Shown here piece by piece: positions 1-8,590 of a stretch of DNA of 64,000 nt (position 1 is its first letter; each line of letters begins with the position of its first letter). The notes beneath the pieces were generated by a model, which had not been told where the DNA came from, did no database searches, and was given only the letters and a program-made list of their open reading frames with translations. Origin of the DNA: Siphonodentalium dalli (lineage: Eukaryota; Mollusca; Scaphopoda; Gadilida; Siphonodentaliidae); NCBI GenBank assembly GCA_032622095.1, contig CP136066.1:232506961-232570960 (forward strand), written 5' to 3'. A program made the position numbers and the translations under genes.

Positions 1-215
1 AGAAGGTATACCATCCTGGGGAGTTAGTGTATATTTTGGACACAGCCGTCATAAAGGGAAAACCCAAGAAGCTTCAGCCGGTATGGAAAGGTCCGGGAAT
101 TGTGGTTGACCAGATAACACCCTTCTTGTATAAAGTGAAGTTGCAAAAAGCCCAATTCGTCACTAATCACGACAAGATGAAGCTATGCCAGAACCGAGAA
201 ATCCCACCTTGCTGA
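1..215 (+). CDS. Ty3/gypsy-type integrase, C-terminal end (partial, 5' end outside window)
   Basis: The frame is open from base 3 and stops at 213-215. It reads as the SH3-like C-terminal domain of a retrotransposon integrase: a Tyr-His-Pro-Gly-Glu-Leu-Val-Tyr opening, a Lys-rich loop, the diagnostic Trp-Lys-Gly-Pro turn, a Pro-Phe-Leu-Tyr-Lys-Val strand and a closing Asn-His-Asp-Lys-Met-Lys-Leu. In Ty3/gypsy elements this domain follows the catalytic core, binds DNA non-specifically and ends in a His-x-Asp/Asn-x-Leu-Lys motif. The zinc-binding and catalytic domains must lie upstream of the window. The stop falls just after the domain, and the next ORF overlaps it by 31 nt in another frame and carries a second copy of the same fold. 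I am confident of the family; whether this stop is native or a mutation is open. Confidence 0.8.
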   Translation, partial: KVYHPGELVYILDTAVIKGKPKKLQPVWKGPGIVVDQITPFLYKVKLQKAQFVTNHDKMKLCQNREIPPC

Positions 216-649
216 AAACCTTTGTAGATAATGGGTTCAGCTTGGGGGAGGTTGTGGATAGTTATTCATCCGTCCTAAAGGGTAAAGGAAAAAAGGTGAG
301 TCCGGACTGGCAGGGGCCGAAGATTATCACTCAGAAATTATCACCTTTTCTGTATGAGGCAAAGGACCAAACCATCGTTAGTCGTCTTCTGCCTGACCGA
401 CTAAGAAAACACAAAGGTAAGACGCCGACATGGATAAAAGCCATCCGCAAGGGACTACCCATTTTGGGAACCAAGACGCGCTCCGAATATTGTTTCTGTA
501 GAAAACCGGACAAAGGAACATTTATGATTCAGTGTAACACCTGCGAAGAATGGTTTCATGGGCCTTGCGTGCGTATCTCCGAAGAAGACGCGAAACATCT
601 GGATATTTACAGTTGTCGGAACTGCCTAAATCAAAGCGGAAAAACGTAG
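185..649 (+). CDS. Second integrase C-terminal-like domain fused to a PHD finger
   Basis: This is a 154-codon ORF from an ATG at 185. Residues about 18-76 repeat the integrase SH3-like domain of the preceding frame: by eye about 19 of 41 aligned residues are identical, including Gly-Glu-x-Val, Lys-Gly-Lys-x-Lys-Lys, Trp-x-Gly-Pro and Pro-Phe-Leu-Tyr. Residues 102-147 are a complete PHD zinc finger: C103, C105, C117, C120, H125, C128, C144, C147. Y102, M114 and W123 sit where H3K4me3-reading PHD fingers (PHF2/PHF8/KDM7 type) place their methyl-lysine cage. The likely role is to bind chromatin and bias where the element integrates, as chromodomains do in chromoviruses; that is inference. It could be reached by frameshifting from the integrase frame or by its own ATG. 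No obvious slippery heptamer lies in the 31-nt overlap. Confidence 0.75.
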   Translation: MPEPRNPTLLKTFVDNGFSLGEVVDSYSSVLKGKGKKVSPDWQGPKIITQKLSPFLYEAKDQTIVSRLLPDRLRKHKGKTPTWIKAIRKGLPILGTKTRSEYCFCRKPDKGTFMIQCNTCEEWFHGPCVRISEEDAKHLDIYSCRNCLNQSGKT

Positions 650-1000
650 GGTTGCGCGCGGTTCACTAAATCTCCGGACATGTTATCCCAGTGAATGCCT
701 ATCAGACTGGTAAAGCTTGTAACTAAATTAGATCCGTACGAGTTTATTAGATAGGCTAGATGAAAATGTAACAGGTAATGCCTGATGATCAGGTTTGCTA
801 TCATTTAAAGGGATATACGGAAATTAACCAGGGACCGGTAACGCCTAACAATCATTAATACGTCAAAATTACAATCTTAGTTGATATACAGTATCAAGGA
901 ATAGAGGTGGAATGGGCCCTTAAAGATGCCTTTGCTTTTCAGGCTCGAACACACGAGGATTCCACCCATCTTCCAGTCTTCTGTCGTCCAGTCGTCCGTC
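650..1000. other. Noncoding spacer after the integrase/PHD ORF
   Basis: No supported gene is present. A purine-rich run around 898-912 (AAGGAATAGAGGTGGAA) could be read as a polypurine tract, but nothing LTR-like follows it; the sequence after it is a low-complexity TCTTCC/GTCGTCC region. Confidence 0.4.
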
Positions 1001-1110
1001 TTCCAGTCTTCCGTAGCCACGCGTCGTCCATCCTCGCAAGTCTACAGTTTCCAGTCTTCCGTAGCCACGCGTCGTCCATCCTCGCAAGTCTACAGTTTTC
1101 CAGTCTTTTG
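1001..1110. repeat. 48-bp direct repeat (two copies and a stub)
   Basis: Copies begin at 1001 and 1049 with TTCCAGTCTTCCGTAGCCAC and a third partial copy starts at 1098. The surrounding sequence (960-1170) is a looser series of CTTCCAGTCTTC and CTGCCACAAG words. ORFs crossing this region on either strand are low-complexity products of the repeat. Confidence 0.85.
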
Positions 1111-1288
1111 CTGCCACAAGTCTGCAATCTTCTGCTGCCACAAGCCTGCCGTCTTCCAATCTTCTGCTGTCAACGTCATCGGTTGTCAAACGTCTTTCAA
1201 CTTCTCACAGCACCTAATATATGTTGGATGCACAAATTTATGTTCGGAGCACGTAATGTAACTCCCATATCCCGGTAACAACCCAACC

Positions 1289-1700
1289 TTTCTTCAAGCG
1301 TCAGTATCTTCGAAGAAAATCAGCCTTTCTTCAAGCGTCAGTATCTTCGAAGAAAATCAGCCTTTCTTCAAGCGTCAGTATCTTCGAAGAAAATCAGCCT
1401 TTCTTCAAGCGTCAGTATCTTCGAAGAAAATCAGCCTTTCTTCAAGCGTCAGTATCTTCGAAGAAAATCAGCCTTTCTTCAAGCGTCAGTATCTTCGAAG
1501 AAAATCAGCCTTTCTTCAAGCGTCAGTATCTTCGAAGAAAATCAACCTTCTTGAAATCTTCAAGCGTCAGTATCTTCGAAGAAAAGCAACCTTCTTGAAT
1601 CTGCATCAGCATCAGTATCTTCAAAGAAGATCATCCAACATCTGGTTAAGAAATCTGCATCAGCATCAGTATCTTCAAAGAAGACCCTCCAGTTCCTGTT
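1289..1700. repeat. 37-bp minisatellite, seven identical copies then a degenerate tail
   Basis: Copies start at 1289, 1326, 1363, 1400, 1437, 1474 and 1511. Each holds TTTCTTCAAGCGTCAGTATC followed by the palindromic word CTTCGAAG and AAAATCAGCC. From 1548 to about 1700 the unit decays into longer variants with inserted CTTGAA and GCATCA words, so expansion of the left seven copies looks recent. No spacers separate the copies. Confidence 0.95.
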
Positions 1701-2184
1701 AAGTAAAATACATCGGTGTCTTGAAAGAAGATCAGCTAATTTTCTGTTTAAACTGTTTAAAGTGACATTTAATCTGGACCATGTCTCTAAAGAAGATCGT
1801 CCACCTTCCGGTGAAAACTTCAGTGTCAGTGTCAGAATAGTCACTCATAGCTGAGGCGTTGTCCATCTCAAAGCTTCAAGCTGACCACAGATCCGAGTCA
1901 CAGTTTCCCGTGGTTCAGCAGTACTGAATCTGTGCAGAAAGCTCCAATGTTGGTTGTATGTCGATTGTGTCCCTATCTGTAGTTTTGGAGGATAATGAGT
2001 TTGCAGATTGTAATGAATTATTGAAAATTGGTAAAGAAATATTCTATATTAAGTTGTCATAAGGAGGTAATTTTAATATCTCATCGTAATAGGTCTTTTC
2101 GGTTAGGCTATTGGTATTGTTCTTCTGTTTACACGGTTAAAAATGTTGCCGTCGTAATTCAATCTCTTATGAGTACTGTATTTC
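1700..2184. other. Noncoding spacer upstream of the TatD ORF
   Basis: I see no supported gene. The left part continues weak similarity to the GAAGATC words of the minisatellite to about 1800; the rest is unremarkable, moderately AT-rich sequence. Confidence 0.4.
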
Positions 2185-2296
2185 CAAGATTGTTTTGATT
2201 ACCTTGATCTCCATCTCCCTAGTTCTTTGTAAAGGAAGTTCCCCTCAAGATTGTTTTGATTACCTTGATCTCCATCTCCCTAGTTCTTTGTAAAGG
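2185..2296. repeat. 51-bp direct repeat, 61-bp period, just upstream of the TatD ORF
   Basis: Identical 51-base copies lie at 2185-2235 and 2246-2296, separated by a 10-base linker. Both begin CAAGATTGTTTTGATTACC and end CTTTGTAAAGG. The second copy ends 16 bases before the ATG at 2313, so the duplication lies in the leader or promoter region of that ORF. Confidence 0.95.
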
Positions 2297-2312
2297 TTTT
2301 CCTCCATAAAAT

Positions 2313-5300
2313 ATGGACGTGGATAAGGAAAATATCAGCCCTAGGAGGGAGTGGCGCCCAAAATTGTCTATCACGGAGAGGGTCCAGAAGGCATGTCGTA
2401 ACCATTCATTGATGGATGTCACCACCTTGTTCAATGAGATTGGGTTTGATGATAACCTGCACGCCCCTCAGATTGAGGATCTGACCCTGATGCAATATCG
2501 GCTCGCGGTGTACCAGAAAAACGCGCGATGGATCACGCGATGCCGACAAGATGCTAGACTATTTTTGGATGATACCTGGATAGATAACAAGCTTCCAAGT
2601 CTCGACGGAAAACAGAAAATTTCTCGCCAGCGCCCGGCTACAAGACGCCCTACTGAAACAGAAACCATAGATACCAGAGATCACACCACCGTCCTTTATG
2701 AACTCTCTTCCTCTCAAAGAAACGACACCGAGGTTAGAAATTCTTCATATTCTTCCACGTCTTCCTCAGTAAAGCCACCGCCTTCCGCAGCATCATCTTC
2801 ACAGTCATCCGTACTGCTTAACCAGGAGCAGCCTCCTTCTTCCAGACCTTCCGGTCAGAGACCTGCCATACCTTCTGCGTCGATGTCTTCTTCCTCGTTA
2901 GATCAACCGTTGCGACCGTACCGCGTACTGCGACCACACTCCGAAGCCGAAAGGAACCGGTCTCACTCACATCAAAGACAAAGTCATTCCTCTCATAGAG
3001 AATCTCGACAACCGCAGGGTGCATCTCGTGCAGATAGACGCCATTCACCACGCATTTCCAGAAACCATGGACGGCGGGACTCTAGGGCAACCATTCCCTA
3101 TCGCCATTCTCCAGTAAGGAAATCTTCAATGCGCCACTCACCATATCCGAGATCTCAGGGGTCAGGGAGGGCACAGCCTTATGAACCACCCCTTCGAGAA
3201 CGTCAACGTTCGGTCGCACCCTTTCGATCACATCAGGGTAACATGTCATTGCGGAGATCAAGGTCTTCTCCTTCTCGTAGGAATCCATCCAGTCTCGACT
3301 CGCGAGATATTGTGATTCCTTCAGCTCAGTCTTCTCGTAGGAATCCATCCAGTCTCGACTCGCGAGATATTGTGATTCCTTCAGCTCAGTCTTCTCGTAG
3401 GAATCCATCCAGTCTCGACTCCCGAGATATTGGGATTCCTCCATCTCAGTCTTCTTCCCAGAAGAATCAGTCTCGTCTCGACTCCCGAGACATTGGGATC
3501 CCTCCGTCTCAGTCTTCCCAGATAGACCCGTCCCGTCTTGACTACCAGGATAGTGGGGTCCATCTATCACCTTTCATCTTGCCGAATCCTCCCCGTCTCG
3601 AATCTCGAGGCTCTGAGGCTTCACCATTATATTCTTCTATTCTGAAGAATCCTCCCCGTCTCGAATCTCGAGGCTCTGAGGTTGCACCATTAAATAATTC
3701 TACTCTGAGGAATTCGCCCAATCTCGATTCTCGAGATTCTGAGGGCCCATCATTATATTCTTCTGTTCTGGGGAACCTACCCCGTCTCGAATCCCGATAT
3801 TCTGAGGTTTCCAGTTTTAACGTCATGCCATTGACTGGGGGAGCTACGACAGAGATCAATACCTCTGTTAAATCTACAGATTCTCGGGTAATTCTTCCCA
3901 TGGAGTTACTGACTGAGGAAGTCAATTCTCTTCCTTCTTTGGAGACCTCTCTTGTTGAGCCAGGTGAGAAGCAGGTTAGCAAGAAAGTTCCACCTCGTAA
4001 CGACACCAAGTGTCCTCTGTGCGGTCAACCGTCTAAGAAGATGAAACGGCATTGCATGGTCCATCATCTCCCTCAAACAGTCTGGGAATTTAGGACAGCA
4101 GATCAACCCCAACCGGAAGATTGGGAATTTCTTTTGCTCTTCCTTGCTAAACGTCTTAACTGTAGTCTCGCGGAGTTGATTGGAAAGTGTAACAACAGCT
4201 CCGTAAGGATGCCGTCTTCGAGCATCACACCCGATTGTTTGACCATGATGGCAGAATTTCAGTCTTTTCTTCACACACAGTATGATTGGCCAGTGGTGGA
4301 CAAGTTTTCTCTCCATCCCATAAACTCTGTGGCCGTGCTTCTGCACTGGAGACCTCTTTGCAATTTGCTACTCCAAATTCCCCTGGAGGGACAGAAGAGT
4401 TTTCGTAATCTTTGCCCAGGTCGCCTTTGCAATTTTGTAACCAGATCTGGGAAAGCTCGACTGAACCAGCAGCATCTGACCGCTGAATTGAACCTGACTA
4501 ATGTAAAGAAGTCCGATGGAGTACCCATATCCAAGAAGAAGAAACCGGTTTATCCGAATCTCCACATCCAGATATCAGGCGAGTCTTTTCCACCGCCCCA
4601 TAAACTCCAGATAGAATGCGGACCTCCCCGAATTGTCAGCTGTTCCCCTCCAACTGCAGATCCTGCGATCTCAACGCTCCCCCCACCTTCCGAGGTTAAG
4701 ATCAGCCACTCAACAGGTTCTGACAATACTGTTCCACCTGTCCCGCAACCACCAATCTACACTCCAGATGCTGTTTCTACAGTTCTGGATCCAGGTGTAC
4801 TTACTGTGGATGCTGTACGGACAGTTCCGGTTCTCTCGGAATCTCCCACTGGGTCAATGGACACGACCATGGTTCTGGGAAGTGACCCTCCCCTTACACC
4901 GGAGGTCAGCGACTCTGCCAATGCGGATAGTATTCTTGGGAGCTCACCAGGCCAGTGGTCTCCCCTCAGTGTTCCGCAGAATAGGATCAGCCGAATTACT
5001 CTTCCTATTCTTCCCCCACCTCGGGATTTTGGGCTAGCTAGAATGGCTGTAGATTCACACTTCCATTTAGATCGCTTGCATGATTGTCTTAGAGGCTATC
5101 CAAAATTTGACATAGACGACATGCTCCAATATCGGCCTTCGCCATTCCCGACGACTCCTATCAACCTTATAGGTGGAGTGATGATCTTCTGTGATCCCTC
5201 CACTTACCCGGTTGACATCCGTGTTGATACCCCGTTTAAGACGGCCGTTGGTCTCCATCCAAAGAAAGCCGGTCTTTATTCATCTTACCATAAACGTCTC

Positions 5301-5873
5301 GATGAATTGTTTGCACATCCCGGTACGGTCGCAATTGGCGAAATTGGACTGGACCGGACTATGGCACCCAGCTACTGGGAGCAACAAGATTCTGTCTTTA
5401 GGGATATCGTCAAGTCTGCAGTACTATATCAGAAGCCCATAGTTCTTCATTTACGAGGTCTTGCGAATTTCCCTGCTGATGTCTATGCCCGAGGACACAA
5501 GATTGTCTCCGACGTCTGTCCTCCTAACCAACTAATTCATCTTCACTGCTTCAATGCTGGCGTGGAGGAGTTCCAACAGTGGAGCAACTCCTTTCCCCAT
5601 TGCTACTTTGGTTTTACGGCTGCTGTGACATTCTTCAACGTGTCTCAGAAAAGGGCGTTGCAAGCCATACCTTCTTCCCGTCTTTTGTTGGAAACTGACT
5701 CTCCCTACTTTGGTCATCCTTGGGGAGCCGAAATCAGTAGCCCCGCCTATATTGGAAATGTTGCACGAGTCGTATCCGACATCCGGAACGAAAGTCTTCA
5801 GGACATCTTACAGGCAACGATTCTGAATACTAGCCGGTTTTACGGAACACCTGTTCCGGGGAACTTCCTTTAA
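2313..5873 (+). CDS. TATDN2-like protein: Ser/Arg-rich region, C2H2 finger and C-terminal TatD nuclease
   Basis: This is an intronless 1186-codon ORF. Residues 1-110 are charged and possibly helical; 110-320 are Ser/Arg/Gln-rich and probably disordered; about 320-505 are tandem 20-21-residue repeats around Leu-Asp-Ser-Arg-Asp; C567, C570, H580 and H584 form a C2H2-type finger; 620-900 are Pro/Ser-rich. Residues 911-1186 are a full-length TatD metal-dependent nuclease domain with all expected ligands: H916 and H918 (D-S-H-F-H-L-D), E1010 (G-E-I-G-L-D), H1046, H1078 (H-L-H-C-F) and D1129 (E-T-D-S-P). TatD proteins are 3'-5' exonucleases on DNA or RNA, and the disordered N-terminus with C-terminal TatD resembles TATDN2. 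The ORF lies between a gypsy integrase tail and a candidate PPT/LTR, so it may be an accessory gene of that element. A host retrogene is the alternative. The ATG follows the direct repeat at 2185-2296 by 16 bases. Confidence 0.85.
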   Translation: MDVDKENISPRREWRPKLSITERVQKACRNHSLMDVTTLFNEIGFDDNLHAPQIEDLTLMQYRLAVYQKNARWITRCRQDARLFLDDTWIDNKLPSLDGKQKISRQRPATRRPTETETIDTRDHTTVLYELSSSQRNDTEVRNSSYSSTSSSVKPPPSAASSSQSSVLLNQEQPPSSRPSGQRPAIPSASMSSSSLDQPLRPYRVLRPHSEAERNRSHSHQRQSHSSHRESRQPQGASRADRRHSPRISRNHGRRDSRATIPYRHSPVRKSSMRHSPYPRSQGSGRAQPYEPPLRERQRSVAPFRSHQGNMSLRRSRSSPSRRNPSSLDSRDIVIPSAQSSRRNPSSLDSRDIVIPSAQSSRRNPSSLDSRDIGIPPSQSSSQKNQSRLDSRDIGIPPSQSSQIDPSRLDYQDSGVHLSPFILPNPPRLESRGSEASPLYSSILKNPPRLESRGSEVAPLNNSTLRNSPNLDSRDSEGPSLYSSVLGNLPRLESRYSEVSSFNVMPLTGGATTEINTSVKSTDSRVILPMELLTEEVNSLPSLETSLVEPGEKQVSKKVPPRNDTKCPLCGQPSKKMKRHCMVHHLPQTVWEFRTADQPQPEDWEFLLLFLAKRLNCSLAELIGKCNNSSVRMPSSSITPDCLTMMAEFQSFLHTQYDWPVVDKFSLHPINSVAVLLHWRPLCNLLLQIPLEGQKSFRNLCPGRLCNFVTRSGKARLNQQHLTAELNLTNVKKSDGVPISKKKKPVYPNLHIQISGESFPPPHKLQIECGPPRIVSCSPPTADPAISTLPPPSEVKISHSTGSDNTVPPVPQPPIYTPDAVSTVLDPGVLTVDAVRTVPVLSESPTGSMDTTMVLGSDPPLTPEVSDSANADSILGSSPGQWSPLSVPQNRISRITLPILPPPRDFGLARMAVDSHFHLDRLHDCLRGYPKFDIDDMLQYRPSPFPTTPINLIGGVMIFCDPSTYPVDIRVDTPFKTAVGLHPKKAGLYSSYHKRLDELFAHPGTVAIGEIGLDRTMAPSYWEQQDSVFRDIVKSAVLYQKPIVLHLRGLANFPADVYARGHKIVSDVCPPNQLIHLHCFNAGVEEFQQWSNSFPHCYFGFTAAVTFFNVSQKRALQAIPSSRLLLETDSPYFGHPWGAEISSPAYIGNVARVVSDIRNESLQDILQATILNTSRFYGTPVPGNFL
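3270..3810 (+). repeat. 60-bp coding minisatellite inside the TatD ORF
   Basis: Three nearly identical 60-base copies (3270-3449) encode R-R-N-P-S-S-L-D-S-R-D-I. They are followed by about six diverged 57-63-base copies encoding L-D/E-S-R-D/G with I-P-P-S-Q or S-P-L-Y-S-S. Every length change is a multiple of three, so the frame is kept, which fits a translated, flexible linker. Confidence 0.9.
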
Positions 5874-6359
5874 TATTCTTTCCCTCAGTCGGGATCAACC
5901 GCCACATCGGCGTTTCTTTGTGTATTATATTGTAATGTTTCAACTAGCCGGACCAATGAAGTAATCATCATTCCTATTTTTCATGGTAGAATTATCATCT
6001 TCCCCTTTCATAGAACTCCTGTATGTAGTCTGGAACTTCTCTTGGACTAGACGGACCCATCATGATTCCTGTTTTCGATAACATTGGAAACCAATTGATT
6101 TGTCAAATGTTTGAGTATTCTTCCATGTATTTCCCCGTAGGTTCACTAAACAAGTCTGAGGTGACTGAATCAAATTGGATAGTATTGTTGGGTGTATGGA
6201 AGCATATCACGAGTATCTGTATTGTCTATTTAGTCAGGAAGTAATAATGGGATTCTATATTCATAAGTTAACATGGTTTATTATAAAGTATTATATATCA
6301 CATTAAGTTTGTCAAGTTGAAACTAAACAGAGCCCCTATTCTATTTAACACAGAGGTTA
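5874..6359. other. 3' noncoding region after the TatD ORF
   Basis: No gene is supported. The stretch is AT-rich and shows no obvious repeat or polyadenylation cluster. Confidence 0.4.
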
Positions 6360-7060
6360 TTAATCACATTAATTCATAAGTAAGCATAATAAATGGTAAT
6401 TTCCACCTGTCAGCCATGGTGTCAGAAAGAGTGCGTCTTTCTTGTTCAGTGTCCAGTTCTGTTTCCTCTGTCTTTGGAGATACAGGGAGTCCTTTCTACA
6501 TCCATATTTCGGCCAGGCCAACTGGACATCTTTTCTTAACCACACCACTGTCTTTATGCTATTTTTGGCACTACAACGCGGGGATCCGTGTTTGCTTCGT
6601 CGCCAATGAAACCAAAACAGGACATTGTATTCTATTAACAACATAGTTTATTCTATCATACATTGTCACAATTCAGTATAACACAAGATGTCAGCCAAAT
6701 AGGTATTGTCTTCCTCGAAACCAAAACAGGCCTATACATTGTCTATAACATGGTTTATTCTATATCAGATGTCATTATACATGGTAAAGCAAGATGTCAG
6801 CAAACAGGACATTGTATTCTAGTTTAGACATAGTTTATTCTATATTAATACAAGATGTCACAGTAAATGGTATACAGTCATAATCAAGATGTCAGCCAAA
6901 GGACGTCCGTTCTTGTTCGTGGTCAGTTCTGTGCTAAAATAATAAAAGGAATCTACTCTCTGTATATAATATGGTCAATAAAGTAATAGGACATTGAATT
7001 CTCTATTTAACCTAGTTCGTTATAATAGCAAGAATGGGTCTTGCTCGGTCAGCGATCAGT
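6360..7060. repeat. Degenerate tandem repeat with TTTATTCTAT and AAGATGTCAGCCAAA words
   Basis: The phrases GGACATTGTATTCT, ATAGTTTATTCTAT and CAAGATGTCAGCCAAA recur about every 80-120 bases. TTCTTGTTC...CAGTTCTG occurs near both ends (about 6440 and 6910). The copies are poorly conserved and no reading frame is maintained. Confidence 0.6.
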
Positions 7061-7363
7061 TATGTTTTGTCATACTGGGTCGCTAAGATTTTGTAAATAT
7101 GTTATGAGTTTGTCTGATCCGGCCCGAGGAACTATTGTAGATGCGAGTTTCTCGTTCTGCTGGTCCTCCTTGGTATTGAGCTTGTCCTTTTCGCTGAGAA
7201 GAAGTCTTCATTCTCCTTGTCTGACAGCCTTGCCCAACCAGATGCCGGCCTGGAAGCGAGCACATCGTTCCATATATTCTTTGTTTAATGCACTCGAGAG
7301 AGGAAACAGCTCCACAACAATCTTGGGTAACGAGGTCACCCGACCCAGACTGACATGAGAACG

Positions 7364-7625
7364 GAACCCCCATGAAGACTTCCTAGTCTGATGTACTGGT
7401 TCCATATATCATCTTTGTCACCATAATCCGTCCGAACCAAGTTCGATACGAGAAAAGAACCCCAAATGAAGACTTCCTAGTCTGATGTAGTGGTTCTCTA
7501 TATCGTCTTTGCCGCCTCAATCCGTCCGAACCATGACTAACCCAGGAAAGGAATCTCGATGAAGACTCTTGGGTCTGATGTATTGATTCCCTGTATCGTC
7601 TATGCCACCATAATTCGCAAATCAC
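7364..7625. repeat. About 94-bp tandem repeat, three copies
   Basis: Each copy starts ATGAAGACT(T)CCTAGTCTGATGTA, runs through CATAATCCGTCCGAACCA, and ends with a G(A)AAAGGAA-type run. The third copy is the most diverged. Short ORFs here shift frame between copies and are not supported. Confidence 0.8.
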
Positions 7626-8040
7626 AACGAATAGCAAAGGCACTAGTCTAGTTGGAAGGATCAGGGCCCTGATGACGACGGTCGGCGTCTACCCGAAGAT
7701 TTAAGCTGAGTAGAATCCTCAAGGGAGCATCATGTTGTACATATGTATATTCTGCATTATTTCCTGTCCCACGGAGCATCCGAATAAACTCATTCTTCCA
7801 CGGAGCATCCGAATAAACTCATTTCGTCCACGAAGCGTTCCGAGGAATCCAATTCTTCTACAGAGCATCTGAATCGACTCATTCCTCCATGGAGCCTCCA
7901 AATAAACTCATTTCGTCCGCTGAGCGTTCCAGAAAATTCAACCCTTCTACGAAGCATCCGGCGGGACTCATTTCTTCTATGGAGCATCCGGGGTCTTTCA
8001 TTTCTTCAATTCAGATGTCTGGTTTATCTCATTCCACCGG
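7626..8040. repeat. 30-bp minisatellite upstream of the PPT
   Basis: From about 7768 the words CCACGGAGCATCCGAATAAA and CTCATTTCGTCC recur with a period near 30 bases through about 8035, becoming more variable rightwards. The 7626-7767 part is single-copy sequence with nothing recognised. Confidence 0.8.
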
Positions 8041-8058
8041 AGATGGAGCCAATTCTTC

Positions 8059-8072
8059 AAAGTGAGGGGGAA
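8059..8072 (+). other. Candidate polypurine tract
   Basis: AAAGTGAGGGGGAA is a 14-base stretch that is all purine except one T. It lies directly before TGTAGCGG. LTR elements prime plus-strand synthesis at such a tract immediately 5' of the 3' LTR. Confidence 0.6.
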
Positions 8073-8150
8073 TGTAGCGGTTTTGGCCTCTTGTTCCACC
8101 GAGATCCTCCGGAAACCCACGGAGATGTATCTACACCACTCGGAACGACT

Positions 8151-8257
8151 CACGTGACCCGACTCTTCCCGAAGGTGACGTCATCCGGGAATTCACGGCA
8201 CTTCAACTACAGACTTCAAACCCACAACTTCGCTCCGCGCTCAAGACTTCTATAATA
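8151..8257 (+). promoter_or_regulatory. E-box, CRE and TATA-like motif cluster in the candidate LTR
   Basis: CACGTG (E-box) lies at 8151-8156, the full palindromic CRE TGACGTCA at 8176-8183, and TATAATA at 8251-8257. The order and spacing fit an RNA polymerase II promoter in an LTR U3. The three motifs are seen; their function is inferred. Confidence 0.5.
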
Positions 8258-8556
8258 GGTAATTTCATTAGATAACATCACTTATAAACCCTAATCATGT
8301 TATATAACCATGGCACAACTTGTGGTAAATTCATTTTGTTTTTATTTCAATTCAAGCTCGAAGTCACTGTCACTGTGCGTTTTGTTTTTATTTGGTTTTG
8401 TCTGCAATATTTCGCCAGTCAGTGTCGACTTTGGCTTTAAGAAATCTATTCTTAGAATGGATTTCATAAATATGTACACATTGCTTACCTCAGTTGTGTT
8501 CATAATCGTAGGTGTTGAGTTATTTAACATGTTTTCAGTGTGAATGTTGAGCGGCG

Positions 8557-8590
8557 AAACATGTCTGCATCGTCCACGCAGACATGTTTT
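8557..8590. other. 12-bp perfect hairpin followed by a T run
   Basis: AAACATGTCTGC (8557-8568) and GCAGACATGTTT (8578-8589) are exact inverted copies around a 9-base loop, followed by further Ts. It lies in the presumed LTR and may help RNA 3' end formation there. Confidence 0.6.

Noticed and set aside
185-215. Programmed -1 frameshift between the integrase frame and the PHD ORF
   Set aside because: The frames overlap suitably, but I found no X-XXY-YYZ slippery heptamer in the overlap, so I only list it as one option.
898-912. Alternative polypurine tract and 3' LTR start near 911
   Set aside because: The purine run is weaker, and the sequence after it is a low-complexity minisatellite without promoter-like motifs, unlike 8059-8257.
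1289-1547. CRISPR-like regular 37-bp repeats
   Set aside because: The copies are directly adjacent with no spacers, there are no cas genes, and the context is eukaryotic.
8310-8543. Plus-strand 77-codon ORF with hydrophobic segments
   Set aside because: It lies inside the candidate LTR, has no recognisable domain, and its hydrophobicity comes from T-rich sequence.
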